Origin: an uncultured Prevotella sp.
GTDB taxonomy: Bacteria > Bacteroidota > Bacteroidia > Bacteroidales > Bacteroidaceae
Direction of reading: 5' to 3'
DNA: 30,315 bases
Assembly (NCBI GenBank): GCA_905202125.1
Contig: CAJKQX010000024.1
Span: 1 to 30,315 of the forward strand
Shown: in pieces, positions 15,051 to 24,104 of the stretch
Position numbering within the stretch: the first letter of the stretch is position 1
Layout of the letters: each line of letters begins with the position of its first letter
Translations under genes and position numbers: made by a program
The notes under the pieces: model-generated
Databases searched by the model: none
Told to the model about the DNA's origin: nothing
The model's input: only the letters and a program-made list of their open reading frames with translations

Positions 15051-15761
15051 ATGGCTAAATTCAAAAGAATACTTTTAAAGCTCAGTGGCGAGAGCCTCAT
15101 GGGCAATCAGCATTATGGCATCGACCCGCAGAGACTGAGCGACTATGCCCGACAAATCAAGGAAGTGCACGACATGGGTGTGCAAATAGGTATCGTCATC
15201 GGCGGCGGCAACATATTCAGAGGTCTGAGCGGTGCGTCGCGCGGTTTCGATCGCGTCAAGGGCGACCAGATGGGAATGTGCGCCACGGTCATCAATTCGC
15301 TCGCTTTGAGCTCCGCTTTGGACGCGAATGGAGTGAAGACTAAGGTTATGACGGCTGTTCGCATGGAACCTATTGGTGAGTTTTATACCAAATGGAAGGC
15401 CATCGAGGCATTGGAGGCCGGATATGTATGTATCTTCTCTGCCGGCACCGGACTGCCTTATTTCACCACCGACACCGGTTCGTCGCTGCGCGGCATAGAG
15501 ATCGAGGCCGACGTGATGCTCAAGGGCACACGTGTGGACGGCATCTACACTGCCGACCCTGAGAAGGATTCCACGGCCGTGAAATTCTCGGACATCACAT
15601 ACGATGAGATTTACACGCGCGGCCTGAAGGTGATGGACCTCACGGCCGTGACGATGTGCAAGGAGAACAATCTGCCCATATACGTATTCAATATGGACGT
15701 GCTCGACAATCTGCGCCGTGTCATGGAGGGCGAGGATATCGGAACATACGTTCATAATTGA
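15051..15761 (+). CDS. pyrH: UMP kinase
   Basis: Bacterial amino-acid-kinase-fold UMP kinase, 236 residues, phosphorylating UMP to UDP in pyrimidine synthesis. Visible landmarks are KRILLKLSGESLMG at the N terminus, IVIGGGNIFRG, DQMGMCATVINSLAL, the TGLPYFTTDTGSSLRGIEIEADV segment that contacts nucleotide, GVDGIYTADPEKD and the C-terminal VFNMDVLDNLRRVMEGEDIGT. Length and motifs are fully canonical. It is the last gene of the yraN cluster. A hairpin terminator follows at 15831-15877. Confidence 0.97.
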   Translation: MAKFKRILLKLSGESLMGNQHYGIDPQRLSDYARQIKEVHDMGVQIGIVIGGGNIFRGLSGASRGFDRVKGDQMGMCATVINSLALSSALDANGVKTKVMTAVRMEPIGEFYTKWKAIEALEAGYVCIFSAGTGLPYFTTDTGSSLRGIEIEADVMLKGTRVDGIYTADPEKDSTAVKFSDITYDEIYTRGLKVMDLTAVTMCKENNLPIYVFNMDVLDNLRRVMEGEDIGTYVHN

Positions 15762-15830
15762 TATTGTCTCAACACAAGATGGCGCGGATAGAACGTGTAA
15801 TCGTATGATTCCGTACAATCGATAAATCAT

Positions 15831-15880
15831 AAAGCGCACATGCGACGGACTGAATAACCGTATCGCAAGTGCGCTTTCTT
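15831..15880. terminator. Bidirectional terminator between pyrH and the DUF4834 gene
   Basis: AAAGCGCAC + TGCGA (15831-15845) pairs with TCGCA + GTGCGCTTT (15863-15877), 14 bp with one A/A mismatch, with T-rich sequence on either side. Confidence 0.75.
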
Positions 15881-15911
15881 ATAATGTGTATTTATTGTCT
15901 TAAGGGTTTGG

Positions 15912-16166
15912 TCATTCCTCGGTGAAATCCACATACTCTCCTTCGTCCTTCGGAATGATTTTCTTTCTCTCTCCGGGACGGTTGGCGTGAGAAGTGTGGC
16001 TGCCGTTGGTGCCGTACGGATTGCTACCGTAGCCTGTGTTGCGACGTCCCTGACGGTCGTGGCCGCGCATGTTGTTCTGTATCTTGTTCATGATACTGAA
16101 CAATCCCAGACCGAACAGCAGGGCTATGGCAATAATCAGGAATAATATGAATTTGATGATAAACAT
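15912..16166 (-). CDS. DUF4834 family small membrane protein
   Basis: An 84-residue protein with one N-terminal membrane helix (about residues 3-25, IIKFILFLIIAIALLFGLGLF). A hydrophilic Gly/Asn/Arg-rich linker follows, then an acidic C terminus, with KKIIPKDEGEYVDFTEE-like ending typical of DUF4834 proteins in Bacteroidetes. Function unknown. It lies 21 bp after pssA, probably as the last gene of the psd-pssA transcript, so a link to membrane lipid synthesis is suggested only by position. Confidence 0.8.
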   Translation of the reverse strand: MFIIKFILFLIIAIALLFGLGLFSIMNKIQNNMRGHDRQGRRNTGYGSNPYGTNGSHTSHANRPGERKKIIPKDEGEYVDFTEE

Positions 16167-16187
16167 GAGTGTCTTTTTAATGATTGT

Positions 16188-16922
16188 TTATTTGTCACCG
16201 TTCTCTATTTTGATTTTGGCATGAAGGTCTGCGAATATCGATACGAGCACGTAACTCGGGATGATAATCCAGAACGCACCGATAAATCCGTATGCGATGA
16301 GCCAGGCCGAATAGAGAATGAACATGTAACGCAGTTCGTTGCCCTTCCATCCCCAGTTCTTGAACTTGAGGGCGAACATCGGTATTTCGGCCACGAGTAG
16401 CCAGTCGCACAGCACTATCAGTGCCAGAATCACGAAGAGTGAATATTCAGACGAATGTATTTCGTCGCCGAGCGTGGTTATGAGCGATCCCCAGAACAGA
16501 GCGTTGGCCGGTGTGGGCATACCTATAAATGATGTGGCCTGACGCGTGTCGAGGTTGAATTTGGCCAGACGCAGTGCCGAGAAGGCCGCTATCGTGAATG
16601 CAAAGTAAGGTAGAAATGGTCTTATCGGTTCGAGAAACGACGGATAATCGATGACCGACAGTTCGCTGAACACTATCGATGCCGGTGCTATGCCGAACGT
16701 GATGTCGTCGGCCAGCGAGTCGAGCTCTTTGCCGATGGGCGAAGAAACATTCAGAAGACGAGCACTCATGCCATCGAAAAAATCGAAGGCAGCGCCTATG
16801 ATAATCCATAATATGGCCATCCCTGGGTTGTCTTGCAGCGCAAACACGGTGGCAATACATCCCGAAACGAGATTGCAACACGTTATGGTGTTGGGTATGT
16901 TCTTTTTAATAAAATCAAGCAT
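16188..16922 (-). CDS. pssA: CDP-diacylglycerol--serine O-phosphatidyltransferase
   Basis: Inner-membrane enzyme that makes phosphatidylserine from CDP-diacylglycerol and serine. The 244-residue protein has the CDP-alcohol phosphatidyltransferase signature D50-G51-x2-A54-R55-x8-G64-x3-D68-x3-D72 and about seven hydrophobic segments. The start at 16922 (MLDFIKKNIPNTITCCNL) is typical of the family and overlaps the psd stop by 8 bp, so the two are translationally coupled. Its product is the substrate of the upstream gene's enzyme. Confidence 0.95.
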   Translation of the reverse strand: MLDFIKKNIPNTITCCNLVSGCIATVFALQDNPGMAILWIIIGAAFDFFDGMSARLLNVSSPIGKELDSLADDITFGIAPASIVFSELSVIDYPSFLEPIRPFLPYFAFTIAAFSALRLAKFNLDTRQATSFIGMPTPANALFWGSLITTLGDEIHSSEYSLFVILALIVLCDWLLVAEIPMFALKFKNWGWKGNELRYMFILYSAWLIAYGFIGAFWIIIPSYVLVSIFADLHAKIKIENGDK

Positions 16923-17619
16923 CTTGCGGCTTTAGTTTGGCGATGATGGTCTGATCGCCTGTTGTTGCTTGTCCCATTTTCACGCAGATCTCGCTGTCCA
17001 AAGGCAGATAGAGGTCCACTCTGGAACCGAATTTTATGAATCCAATGTGCTCGTCGATGTAGCATTCCTCACCCTCTTTGGCGTAGGTCACGATGCGACG
17101 TGCCATCGCTCCGGCTATCTGACGGCACAAAATGTCGCGGCCGTCGGGCGTTGTGATGAGTATGTCGGCATGTTCGTTCTCCTCACTCGCTTTGGGCAAC
17201 CATGCCTTGTGGTAGTTGCCGTTCTGATGGCGTACCATTTTCACGCGTCCGTCCACAGGGAACCAGTTGGCGTGAACATTGAACAGGCTCATGAAAATGC
17301 TCACCATGATTCTGCGGTCGTGAAAATATTTGTCCTCTTCCACCTCTTCTATAACGACGATACGGCCATCGGCAGGTGCCACAACGATGTTTTCGGTGTC
17401 TTCATCGGGAAAATATCTTATCGGGCAACGGAAGAAATTGACTACTACGCAATATACCGTTACGGCAATGACAGCGAAACACCAGAATGGAATTTTATTG
17501 TCCAAAAATCTCCACAGCAACAGTGCTATTGCTGCCAAAACAATAAAACCATAGATGAGTGTATCGGTGCCCTCGCGATGGAGGCGTATCTTTTTGAATT
17601 TCTTTATTCTTTTTATCAT
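16915..17619 (-). CDS. psd: Phosphatidylserine decarboxylase proenzyme
   Basis: Converts phosphatidylserine to phosphatidylethanolamine. The 234-residue proenzyme has two membrane segments near the N terminus (about 20-60). The catalytic domain includes APADGRI (81-87), MSLFNVHANWFPVDG (110-124), and the self-cleavage site G198-S199 in the FIKFGSRVDLYLP stretch, where Ser would become the pyruvoyl group. The short size and the GS site match the compact PSD-A type rather than the long E. coli form with LGST. The start at 17619 (MIKRIKK) is chosen because the promoter lies just upstream; the frame extends to 17676 but would run through that promoter. Confidence 0.95.
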   Translation of the reverse strand: MIKRIKKFKKIRLHREGTDTLIYGFIVLAAIALLLWRFLDNKIPFWCFAVIAVTVYCVVVNFFRCPIRYFPDEDTENIVVAPADGRIVVIEEVEEDKYFHDRRIMVSIFMSLFNVHANWFPVDGRVKMVRHQNGNYHKAWLPKASEENEHADILITTPDGRDILCRQIAGAMARRIVTYAKEGEECYIDEHIGFIKFGSRVDLYLPLDSEICVKMGQATTGDQTIIAKLKPQDA

Positions 17620-17645
17620 ATATTCCGAATATATATATATTTCTG

Positions 17646-17677
17646 CAAAGATAATTGTTTTTTGGAGATTGGACAAA
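17646..17677 (-). promoter_or_regulatory. Promoter of psd-pssA-DUF4834
   Basis: Minus strand: TTTG (17674-17677), 20 bp, TATCTTTG (17646-17653). The start codon lies 26 bp beyond the -7 box. Confidence 0.8.
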
Positions 17678-17692
17678 TTTTAATATCATTCT

Positions 17693-17724
17693 TTTGGCCG
17701 TATCGTTTTTATGTGGTAACTTTG
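17693..17724 (+). promoter_or_regulatory. Promoter of dnaE
   Basis: TTTG (17693-17696), 20 bp, TAACTTTG (17717-17724). The start codon at 17743 leaves a leader of about 12 bases. The -33 box is 15 bp from that of the divergent psd promoter. Confidence 0.8.
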
Positions 17725-17742
17725 AAACTCAAAATACACAAA

Positions 17743-20700
17743 ATGGAAGACTTCATACACTTGCACGTTCATACTTATTACTCAATACTCGACGGACAGT
17801 CGAGCGTCACCAGACTTGTGGATAAGGCCATCGCCGACGGCATGAAGGGCATGGCAATCACCGATCATGGCAATATGTTCGGTGTGAAAGAGCTTTATAA
17901 TTATTGTAAGAGTATCAACGGCAAACGCAAGGATGAAGGCAAGGAACCCTTCAAACCTATCTTCGGCTGTGAGATGTATGTGGCTCATCGGCGCAAGGAG
18001 GACAAGGTCAAGGAGCGCGGCGATATGAGTGGATACCACCTCGTGGTGCTGGCCAAGAACTACACGGGATACAAAAACCTGATAAAACTGGTGTCAAGGG
18101 CCTGGGTGGACGGCTATTATATGCGTCCGCGTACGGACCATGAGGAGCTGGAAAGGTTTCATGAGGGGCTGATTGTGTGCTCGGCGTGTATAGCGGGAGA
18201 GGTGCCTGCCAAGATACTCAATGGCGACATAGAGGGCGCGCGTCAGGCAATAGAATGGCATAAGAGGGTTTTCGGCGACGATTATTATCTCGAACTGCAG
18301 CGCCATGAGGTCAAAGATCCCAATCAACGAGCCAACCGCGAGACTTTTCCCTTGCAGCAAAAGGCCAATAAGGTGATTATCGAACTGGCGCGCGAGTATG
18401 GCGTCAAACTGGTGTGTACCAACGATGCGCATTTCGTGGACAAGGAGAATGCCGAGGCTCACGACCACCTCTTGTGTCTCGCTACGGGCAAGGACCTGGA
18501 CGATCCCAAACGTATGCTCTATTCAAAGCAGGAATGGTTCAAGACACGGGCGGAGATGAACGAGATCTTCTCCGATGTGCCCGAGGCGATGGCCAATACG
18601 CTTGAGATATTGGATAAGGTGGAGTGTTACAGTATCGACCACGATCCCATCATGCCCTTTTTCCCCATTCCCGCCGAATTCGGTACGGAGGATGATGTTC
18701 GCAAAAACTATTCAGTTGAGGATCTGTACAAGGAATTCACCACCGACGAGAACGGACAGAACCCTCTGCCCAAAGATGAGGCCGACAAGAAAATAGCCCA
18801 TCTGGGTGGCATAGAGAAAATATATCGCATAAAATTTGAGGCTGACTATCTGGCCAAACTGGCTTATGACGGTGCCAGACGGCTCTATGGTGACCCCGTG
18901 CCCGAGGATGTGGCCGAGAGAGTGAAATTCGAATTGCACATCATGAAGACGATGGGTTTCCCGGGATATTTCCTCATTGTGCAGGACTTTATCAATGCCG
19001 CCCGCGATGAACTGGGTGTTCTCGTGGGGCCGGGACGTGGCTCGGCAGCCGGTTCGGTGGTGGCTTATTGTCTCGGAATCACTAAAATCGACCCTATAAA
19101 ATACGACCTCCTGTTTGAGCGTTTCCTCAATCCCGACCGTATCTCCTTGCCGGATATCGATACCGACTTTGATGATGACGGACGCGGCAAAGTGCTCGAG
19201 TGGGTGGAAGACAAGTACGGTCATGACAAAGTGGCGCATATCATCACTTACGGCACGATGGCAACGAAGAACTCCATCAAGGATGTCGCGCGTGTCGAAC
19301 GATTGCCTCTCGATATCTCCAACCGCCTTTGCAAAGCCATACCCGACCGTCTGCCCGACGGGATGAAGATGAATCTGCCCAACGCCATCAAGTGTGTGCC
19401 CGAGCTGCGCGAGGCTGAAGCGAGTCCCGATTCGCAGATGAGCAACACCATCAAGTATGCCAAGATGCTCGAGGGCACGGTCCGCGGCACCGGTATTCAT
19501 GCCTGCGGTACCATCATCTGTCGCGATGCCATCAGCGACTGGGTGCCCGTGAGCACGGCCGAAGACAAGTCGGACCCAGGCCATAAGCTCCTTGCCACCC
19601 AGTATGACGGACACGTCATCGAGGAGACGGGACTCATCAAGATGGACTTCCTCGGTCTGAGCACATTGTCCATAATGAAGGAAACGGTGGAGAACATACG
19701 TCTTACAAGGGGCTTCGATCTTGATCTGGACACCATACCGATTGACGATGAACTGACGTATAAGCTCTATCAGGAGGGACGGACAGTAGGTACATTCCAG
19801 TTTGAATCGGCCGGTATGCAGAAATACTTGCGCGAACTCAAACCCACTGTGTTTGAGGATCTCATCGCCATGAACGCCCTTTACCGCCCGGGACCGATGG
19901 ACTACATCCCGTCGTTCATCAACCGTAAGAACGGACGCGAGGAAATCAAGTACGACATTCCGTGCATGGAGAAATACTTGAAGGATACTTATGGCATCAC
20001 CGTCTATCAGGAGCAAGTCATGCTTCTGTCCCGACAACTAGCCAATTTCACGCGTGGCGAGAGCGACGCCCTGCGTAAGGCGATGGGTAAGAAGAAAAAG
20101 GCCATCGTAGACAAGATGAAACCCAAATTCATCAACGGAGGTAAGGCCAACGGCCATGATCCTGCAGTGCTCGAGAAGATATGGGCCGACTGGGAGAAAT
20201 TCGCATCCTATGCGTTCAACAAGAGTCACGCCACGTGCTATTCATGGGTGGCCTATCAGACGGCGTATCTTAAGGCTCATTACCCTGCCGAGTTCATGGC
20301 CGGCAACATGAGCCGCTCGTTGAACGATATCGGAAAAATCACCAAGCTCATGAGCGAGTGTCAAAGCATTGGCATACAGTGTCTGGGACCGGATGTGAAC
20401 GAGAGTCGTCAGAAATTCAGTGTCAACGGTAAGGGCGAGATACGATTCGGTCTTGCAGCCGTCAAAGGTATGGGTGATGCCGCCGCGCTGAACATCATCG
20501 AGGAGCGCGAGCGCAACGGACTGTTCAAGGATATATTTGATTTCGTGCAACGTGTCAATCTGTCGGCCGTCAATCGCAAATCATTTGAGAATCTCGTATT
20601 GAGTGGCGGATTCGACAGTTTCGGCATTCAGAGAGAGCAGTATCTGGCCACTAACGCTAAGGGTGAGGTCTTTCTCGATACTCTCATGCGCTATGGTCAG

Positions 20701-21465
20701 CTCTTCCAAGTGGAGCAGGCGCAGGCTCAAAACTCCCTTTTCGGTGGCTTTGATGCCGTAGAGATCACCAAACCTGTTGTTCCGCATGCCGAGCAATGGA
20801 GTACTTTGGAGAAACTGAACAAGGAACGTGAGCTTGTGGGAATATATCTTTCGGCTCATCCGTTGGATGATCATGCGGTGGTGCTCAAGAATATGTGCAA
20901 CACACATTGCTCGGATCTGGGACGTGATGCTGATAAGAAAGAACTCGCGAAGATTGAAGAGCTCACCTTCGGAGGTATCGTCACGGGTGTCGTTTCGAGA
21001 TGGTCGTCAAAGACAAACAAACCGTATGGATTTGTCACTATCGAGGATTTCGACGGCTCGGGCGAGATTGCGCTCTTCGGAGACGAATGGACCAAGTGGG
21101 AGGGCAAGCTCAAAGAGGGGTACACTGTCTACATCACAGCCAAAAGTGTTCAGCGTTTCAAGTATAACGAAGACCTTTACGACTTGCGCATCCAGAGCGT
21201 GGAGTTCCTCAGCGATGTGAAGGAAAAACGCATTGAGAAAGTCACAATCATTGTCGACACAGTCTCGTTTGACGACACGATAGGGGCCGACCTGTCCACC
21301 GTGATAAAGAATAACCCGGGTTCGACGCCGCTTTATTTCATGATGCATGATTCCAAGAACAATACCAATCTGTTGTTGTACAGTAAGAATAATCCCATAG
21401 ATCTGAACGCCACTTTTCTCTCTTACATTGATGGCAATCCGTTTTTGAATTACAAGATCAATTAG
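17743..21465 (+). CDS. dnaE: DNA polymerase III alpha subunit
   Basis: Replicative polymerase, 1240 residues. The N-terminal PHP domain starts at once with H6-L-H8-V-H10 and continues with ITDHGNMFG. The catalytic core includes GPGRGSAAGSVVAYCLGIT and PDIDTDFDDDGR, with the likely metal-binding D473 and D475. GTGIHACG, RPGPMDYIPSF and YAFNKSHATCYSWVAYQTAYLKAHYP follow, then helix-hairpin-helix and OB (GGIVTGVVSRWSSKTNKPYGFVTIEDFDG) modules. QNSLF near residue 996 fits the beta-clamp-binding motif. The start at 17743 is fixed by the PHP domain and promoter; the 258-codon in-frame extension upstream is antisense to psd and is spurious. Thioredoxin follows 113 bp downstream. Confidence 0.98.
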   Translation: MEDFIHLHVHTYYSILDGQSSVTRLVDKAIADGMKGMAITDHGNMFGVKELYNYCKSINGKRKDEGKEPFKPIFGCEMYVAHRRKEDKVKERGDMSGYHLVVLAKNYTGYKNLIKLVSRAWVDGYYMRPRTDHEELERFHEGLIVCSACIAGEVPAKILNGDIEGARQAIEWHKRVFGDDYYLELQRHEVKDPNQRANRETFPLQQKANKVIIELAREYGVKLVCTNDAHFVDKENAEAHDHLLCLATGKDLDDPKRMLYSKQEWFKTRAEMNEIFSDVPEAMANTLEILDKVECYSIDHDPIMPFFPIPAEFGTEDDVRKNYSVEDLYKEFTTDENGQNPLPKDEADKKIAHLGGIEKIYRIKFEADYLAKLAYDGARRLYGDPVPEDVAERVKFELHIMKTMGFPGYFLIVQDFINAARDELGVLVGPGRGSAAGSVVAYCLGITKIDPIKYDLLFERFLNPDRISLPDIDTDFDDDGRGKVLEWVEDKYGHDKVAHIITYGTMATKNSIKDVARVERLPLDISNRLCKAIPDRLPDGMKMNLPNAIKCVPELREAEASPDSQMSNTIKYAKMLEGTVRGTGIHACGTIICRDAISDWVPVSTAEDKSDPGHKLLATQYDGHVIEETGLIKMDFLGLSTLSIMKETVENIRLTRGFDLDLDTIPIDDELTYKLYQEGRTVGTFQFESAGMQKYLRELKPTVFEDLIAMNALYRPGPMDYIPSFINRKNGREEIKYDIPCMEKYLKDTYGITVYQEQVMLLSRQLANFTRGESDALRKAMGKKKKAIVDKMKPKFINGGKANGHDPAVLEKIWADWEKFASYAFNKSHATCYSWVAYQTAYLKAHYPAEFMAGNMSRSLNDIGKITKLMSECQSIGIQCLGPDVNESRQKFSVNGKGEIRFGLAAVKGMGDAAALNIIEERERNGLFKDIFDFVQRVNLSAVNRKSFENLVLSGGFDSFGIQREQYLATNAKGEVFLDTLMRYGQLFQVEQAQAQNSLFGGFDAVEITKPVVPHAEQWSTLEKLNKERELVGIYLSAHPLDDHAVVLKNMCNTHCSDLGRDADKKELAKIEELTFGGIVTGVVSRWSSKTNKPYGFVTIEDFDGSGEIALFGDEWTKWEGKLKEGYTVYITAKSVQRFKYNEDLYDLRIQSVEFLSDVKEKRIEKVTIIVDTVSFDDTIGADLSTVIKNNPGSTPLYFMMHDSKNNTNLLLYSKNNPIDLNATFLSYIDGNPFLNYKIN

Positions 21466-21578
21466 GATTGACCTGTCGGACAGATTGTCCCGACCGATGT
21501 GACAGGCAAAAAATGGCACACCGTTTGCTTGATAATTTATGACGAAAAAATAATCTGAAAATATTAATTTATAATAGT

Positions 21579-21896
21579 ATGGAAGTTAAAATCACAACTG
21601 AGAATTTCGAGAGTTATAAGAATGGCGAGTTGCCATTGGTAGTTGACTTGTGGGCTACATGGTGCGGACCGTGCAGAATGATAGGACCGATCATTTCCGA
21701 ACTGGCCAACGACTACGATGGAAAGATTGTTGTCGGCAAGTGCGATGTTGAGGAGAACGATGATATTGCAGCCAATTACGGTGTTCGCAATATCCCCACG
21801 ATATTGTTCTTTAAAAACGGAGAACTGGTCGACAAGTTTGTCGGAGCTACCACAAAGAATGTTCTGCAGGAGAAATTTGACGCCCTGTTGAAATAA
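21579..21896 (+). CDS. trxA: Thioredoxin
   Basis: A 105-residue cytoplasmic thioredoxin with the active site W28-C29-G-P-C32, preceded by VVDLWAT and followed by the conserved cis-proline segment NIPTILFFKNGE. No signal peptide, so it is the housekeeping disulfide reductase type and not a secreted TlpA/ResA-like protein. No TAnnTTTG box is visible in the 113 bp after dnaE, so it may be read through from dnaE or use another promoter type. A strong terminator follows. Confidence 0.95.
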   Translation: MEVKITTENFESYKNGELPLVVDLWATWCGPCRMIGPIISELANDYDGKIVVGKCDVEENDDIAANYGVRNIPTILFFKNGELVDKFVGATTKNVLQEKFDALLK

Positions 21897-21915
21897 CCGG
21901 GACATCTGTCGATAT

Positions 21916-21968
21916 AAAAACAGGAACCGCGGATATTCAGAACGAATCATTTCGCGGTTCCTGTTTTT
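21916..21968. terminator. Strong bidirectional terminator between trxA and tsaE
   Basis: A perfect 16-bp stem: AAAAACAGGAACCGCG (21916-21931) with its complement (21953-21968), a 21-base loop and A/T runs at both bases. It ends both convergent transcripts. Confidence 0.9.
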
Positions 21969-22023
21969 GTGTTTTACAGTTTGGAAGGACAGAAACAGTT
22001 TCTTTTTATGAGTCCTTTTGAGA

Positions 22024-22437
22024 TCAGAAAGAAATTGTCCGGCTCCCATCTTCGTTCTCTTCGATAGTCACCTTTACGGTGTCTTCGGGCTGCAGATCCT
22101 CTATCAGCTCGGGCCATTCGATGAAACAGCGGTTACCGCTGTAAAAGTATTCCTCGTAGCCCATATCGTAAACCTCATCCAGCTTTTTTATTCTGTAAAA
22201 GTCGAAATGATATATTACGTCGCCTGTTTGGCCTGAAATATATTCGTTGACGATTGCGAAAGTGGGGGAGGTGATGACATCCTCCACACCTAAGCATTCG
22301 CAGATGGCTTTTATGAATGTCGTTTTGCCGGCCCCCATCTTGCCGTAGAAGGCGAAGACAGTGTGTCCTTCGGTCTGCGAGATGAATGTTTCGGCCGCGC
22401 TTCTGATCTCGTCCAGTGAGTTGATTCTTATTTCCAT
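22024..22437 (-). CDS. tsaE: tRNA threonylcarbamoyladenosine synthesis ATPase
   Basis: P-loop ATPase needed with TsaB and TsaD to make t6A37 in ANN-decoding tRNAs. The 137-residue protein has the Walker A motif GKMGAGKTT (32-40), TSPTFAIVNEY, the YHFDFYRIKKLDEVYDMGYEEYF stretch and IEWPE, all signature parts of TsaE. It is the last gene of the leftward aroA-porX run, 33 bp after porX. A porX-tsaE pairing is, as I recall, also common in Flavobacteria. Confidence 0.95.
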   Translation of the reverse strand: MEIRINSLDEIRSAAETFISQTEGHTVFAFYGKMGAGKTTFIKAICECLGVEDVITSPTFAIVNEYISGQTGDVIYHFDFYRIKKLDEVYDMGYEEYFYSGNRCFIEWPELIEDLQPEDTVKVTIEENEDGSRTISF

Positions 22438-22470
22438 ATATTTTGAAACTATCTTTTTCTTGGTGTGATA

Positions 22471-24027
22471 TTATCTTTTTTTTGATGTGAGGGTAATCAG
22501 CGGGATGAGCATTTCCTCCATAGATATGCCGCCGTGTTGGAACGTATCCTTGTAATAAGAGACGTAGTAATTGTAATTGTTGGGATAGGCGAAGAACGAG
22601 TTGCCGGTTGCAAACACATAGGTAGTGCTCAGGTTGGGAGCCGGGAGCTGTGCCTTGCGCGGATCTTTTATGGTGAACACCTCTTTTGAATTGTAGTTCA
22701 GATTCTTGCCGAGCTTATATCTGAGGTTGGTGTTCGTGTTGCGGTCGCCTATTATCTTGATAGGTTTGGATGCCCGGATACTGCCATGATCAGTTGTTAT
22801 TATGACCTTGCACGGTGTCTGAGACAGCCTCTTCAGTAGTTCGGCCATTGCTGAGTGTCGGAACCAACTCTGCGTTATGCTGCGGTAGGCCGACTCGTTG
22901 TTGGCCAGTTCGCGTACCATTTTTGACTCGGTGCGGGCATGCGAAAGCATATCGATCACGTTCACCACAACAACGTTTAGGTCGTTTTTCATTAGTTCGT
23001 TGAGTTTGTCCAAAAGTTTGTCTGCACCCGCCGAATTGTTTATTTTGTGGTAGCTGAACGAGTCGTGTCGCCTGTATCGTTCGATCTGAGTTTGTATGAG
23101 AGGTTCCTCATTGAGGTTCTTGCCCTCCTCCTCATCTTCGTCCACCCACAACTCCGGGAACAGTTCGGCTATGCGGTTGGGCATCAGTCCGCTGAAGATA
23201 GCGTTGCGGGCATACTGCGTGGCGGTAGGCAATATGCTGGTGTACAGGTCCTCATCGATCTCAAACATTTCTCCTATCTCTTCGGCAAGCATTCGCCACT
23301 GGTCGTAGCGGAGGTTGTCGATGACTATGAGAAACACCTTATTGCCACCATTGAGCAGCGGAAATATCTTGTTTTTGAATATGTCTTGACTCATGAGCGG
23401 GCGTTCTCCCTGTCGTTTTTCGTCCACCCAGTCCATGTAGTTGTTGCGTATGTATTTGGCAAAACCCAAGTTAGCCTCCTCTTTCTGCATCTTCAGCATC
23501 TCGGTCATGCTACTGTCCGTGCTGCTGAGCTCAAGTTCCCAGTGCACCAGTTTCTTGTATATGTTTATCCAGTCCTCATGAGTTTTGCAGTCGGATATCT
23601 GAATGGCGATGTTCTGAAAGTTTTGTTGATAGCTTGATTGTGTCACCTCCGACACTATCTGTTTCTTGTGTATGTTCTTCTTCAGGGTCAGGAGTATCTG
23701 GTTGGGATTGACCGGTTTGATGAGATAGTCGGCTATCTTCGAACCGATGGCCAGGTCCATGATATTCTCTTCTTCGCTTTTGGTCACCATGACAACAGGC
23801 GTTGCTGGCGACAACTCCTTGATTTTCTGCAAGGTCTCCAGTCCCGTCAGACCCGGCATCATCTCGTCGAGCAGTATCAGGTCGAATGCATTCTGCATAC
23901 ATTTGTCGATAGCATCCGTGCCGTTGCTGACGGTGATGACCTCGTAACCTTTTTTTTCAAGAAAAATGATATGGGCTTTGAGCAGTTCGATTTCGTCATC
24001 AACCCATAGTAATAGTCCGTTGCTCAT
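22471..24027 (-). CDS. porX: PorX-like response regulator with PglZ domain
   Basis: A 518-residue two-domain regulator. The receiver domain (about 1-120) has the acidic pair D10-D11, phosphoacceptor D54 in LLDEMMPG, T79-K80 and K101-P. The C-terminal PglZ/alkaline-phosphatase-type domain (about 190-518) has IDNLRYDQW, SILPTATQYARNAIFSG with the likely nucleophile Thr, DMLSHAR, TTDHGS and the final HGGISMEEMLIPL, which supply the metal ligands. In Porphyromonas gingivalis PorX, with the PorY kinase, controls type IX secretion genes, and its PglZ domain has been reported to hydrolyse oligonucleotides. There is no DNA-binding domain. It lies 77 bp downstream of porW. Many Bacteroidales without complete type IX secretion also keep a PorX homologue, so its pathway here is not certain. 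Confidence 0.9.
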   Translation of the reverse strand: MSNGLLLWVDDEIELLKAHIIFLEKKGYEVITVSNGTDAIDKCMQNAFDLILLDEMMPGLTGLETLQKIKELSPATPVVMVTKSEEENIMDLAIGSKIADYLIKPVNPNQILLTLKKNIHKKQIVSEVTQSSYQQNFQNIAIQISDCKTHEDWINIYKKLVHWELELSSTDSSMTEMLKMQKEEANLGFAKYIRNNYMDWVDEKRQGERPLMSQDIFKNKIFPLLNGGNKVFLIVIDNLRYDQWRMLAEEIGEMFEIDEDLYTSILPTATQYARNAIFSGLMPNRIAELFPELWVDEDEEEGKNLNEEPLIQTQIERYRRHDSFSYHKINNSAGADKLLDKLNELMKNDLNVVVVNVIDMLSHARTESKMVRELANNESAYRSITQSWFRHSAMAELLKRLSQTPCKVIITTDHGSIRASKPIKIIGDRNTNTNLRYKLGKNLNYNSKEVFTIKDPRKAQLPAPNLSTTYVFATGNSFFAYPNNYNYYVSYYKDTFQHGGISMEEMLIPLITLTSKKR

Positions 24028-24104
24028 GATGTGATATCTTTTGTTCGGGCATTAATCCATTTAGTATTTTTTGTTTCATATCGATGGCTTTATGCGATGG
24101 ATTG

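Noticed and set aside
16969..17742. 258-codon N-terminal extension of dnaE
   Set aside because: It is antisense to psd and runs through both divergent promoters. DnaE proteins begin at the PHP domain, as at 17743.
18712..20037. 441-codon open frame antisense to dnaE
   Set aside because: The frame is a codon-bias shadow of a certain essential gene, with no recognisable protein domain.
21470..21506. CCTGTC...GACAGG inverted repeat after dnaE as a terminator
   Set aside because: The arms are only 6 bp, the loop is long and no T-run follows on the plus strand.
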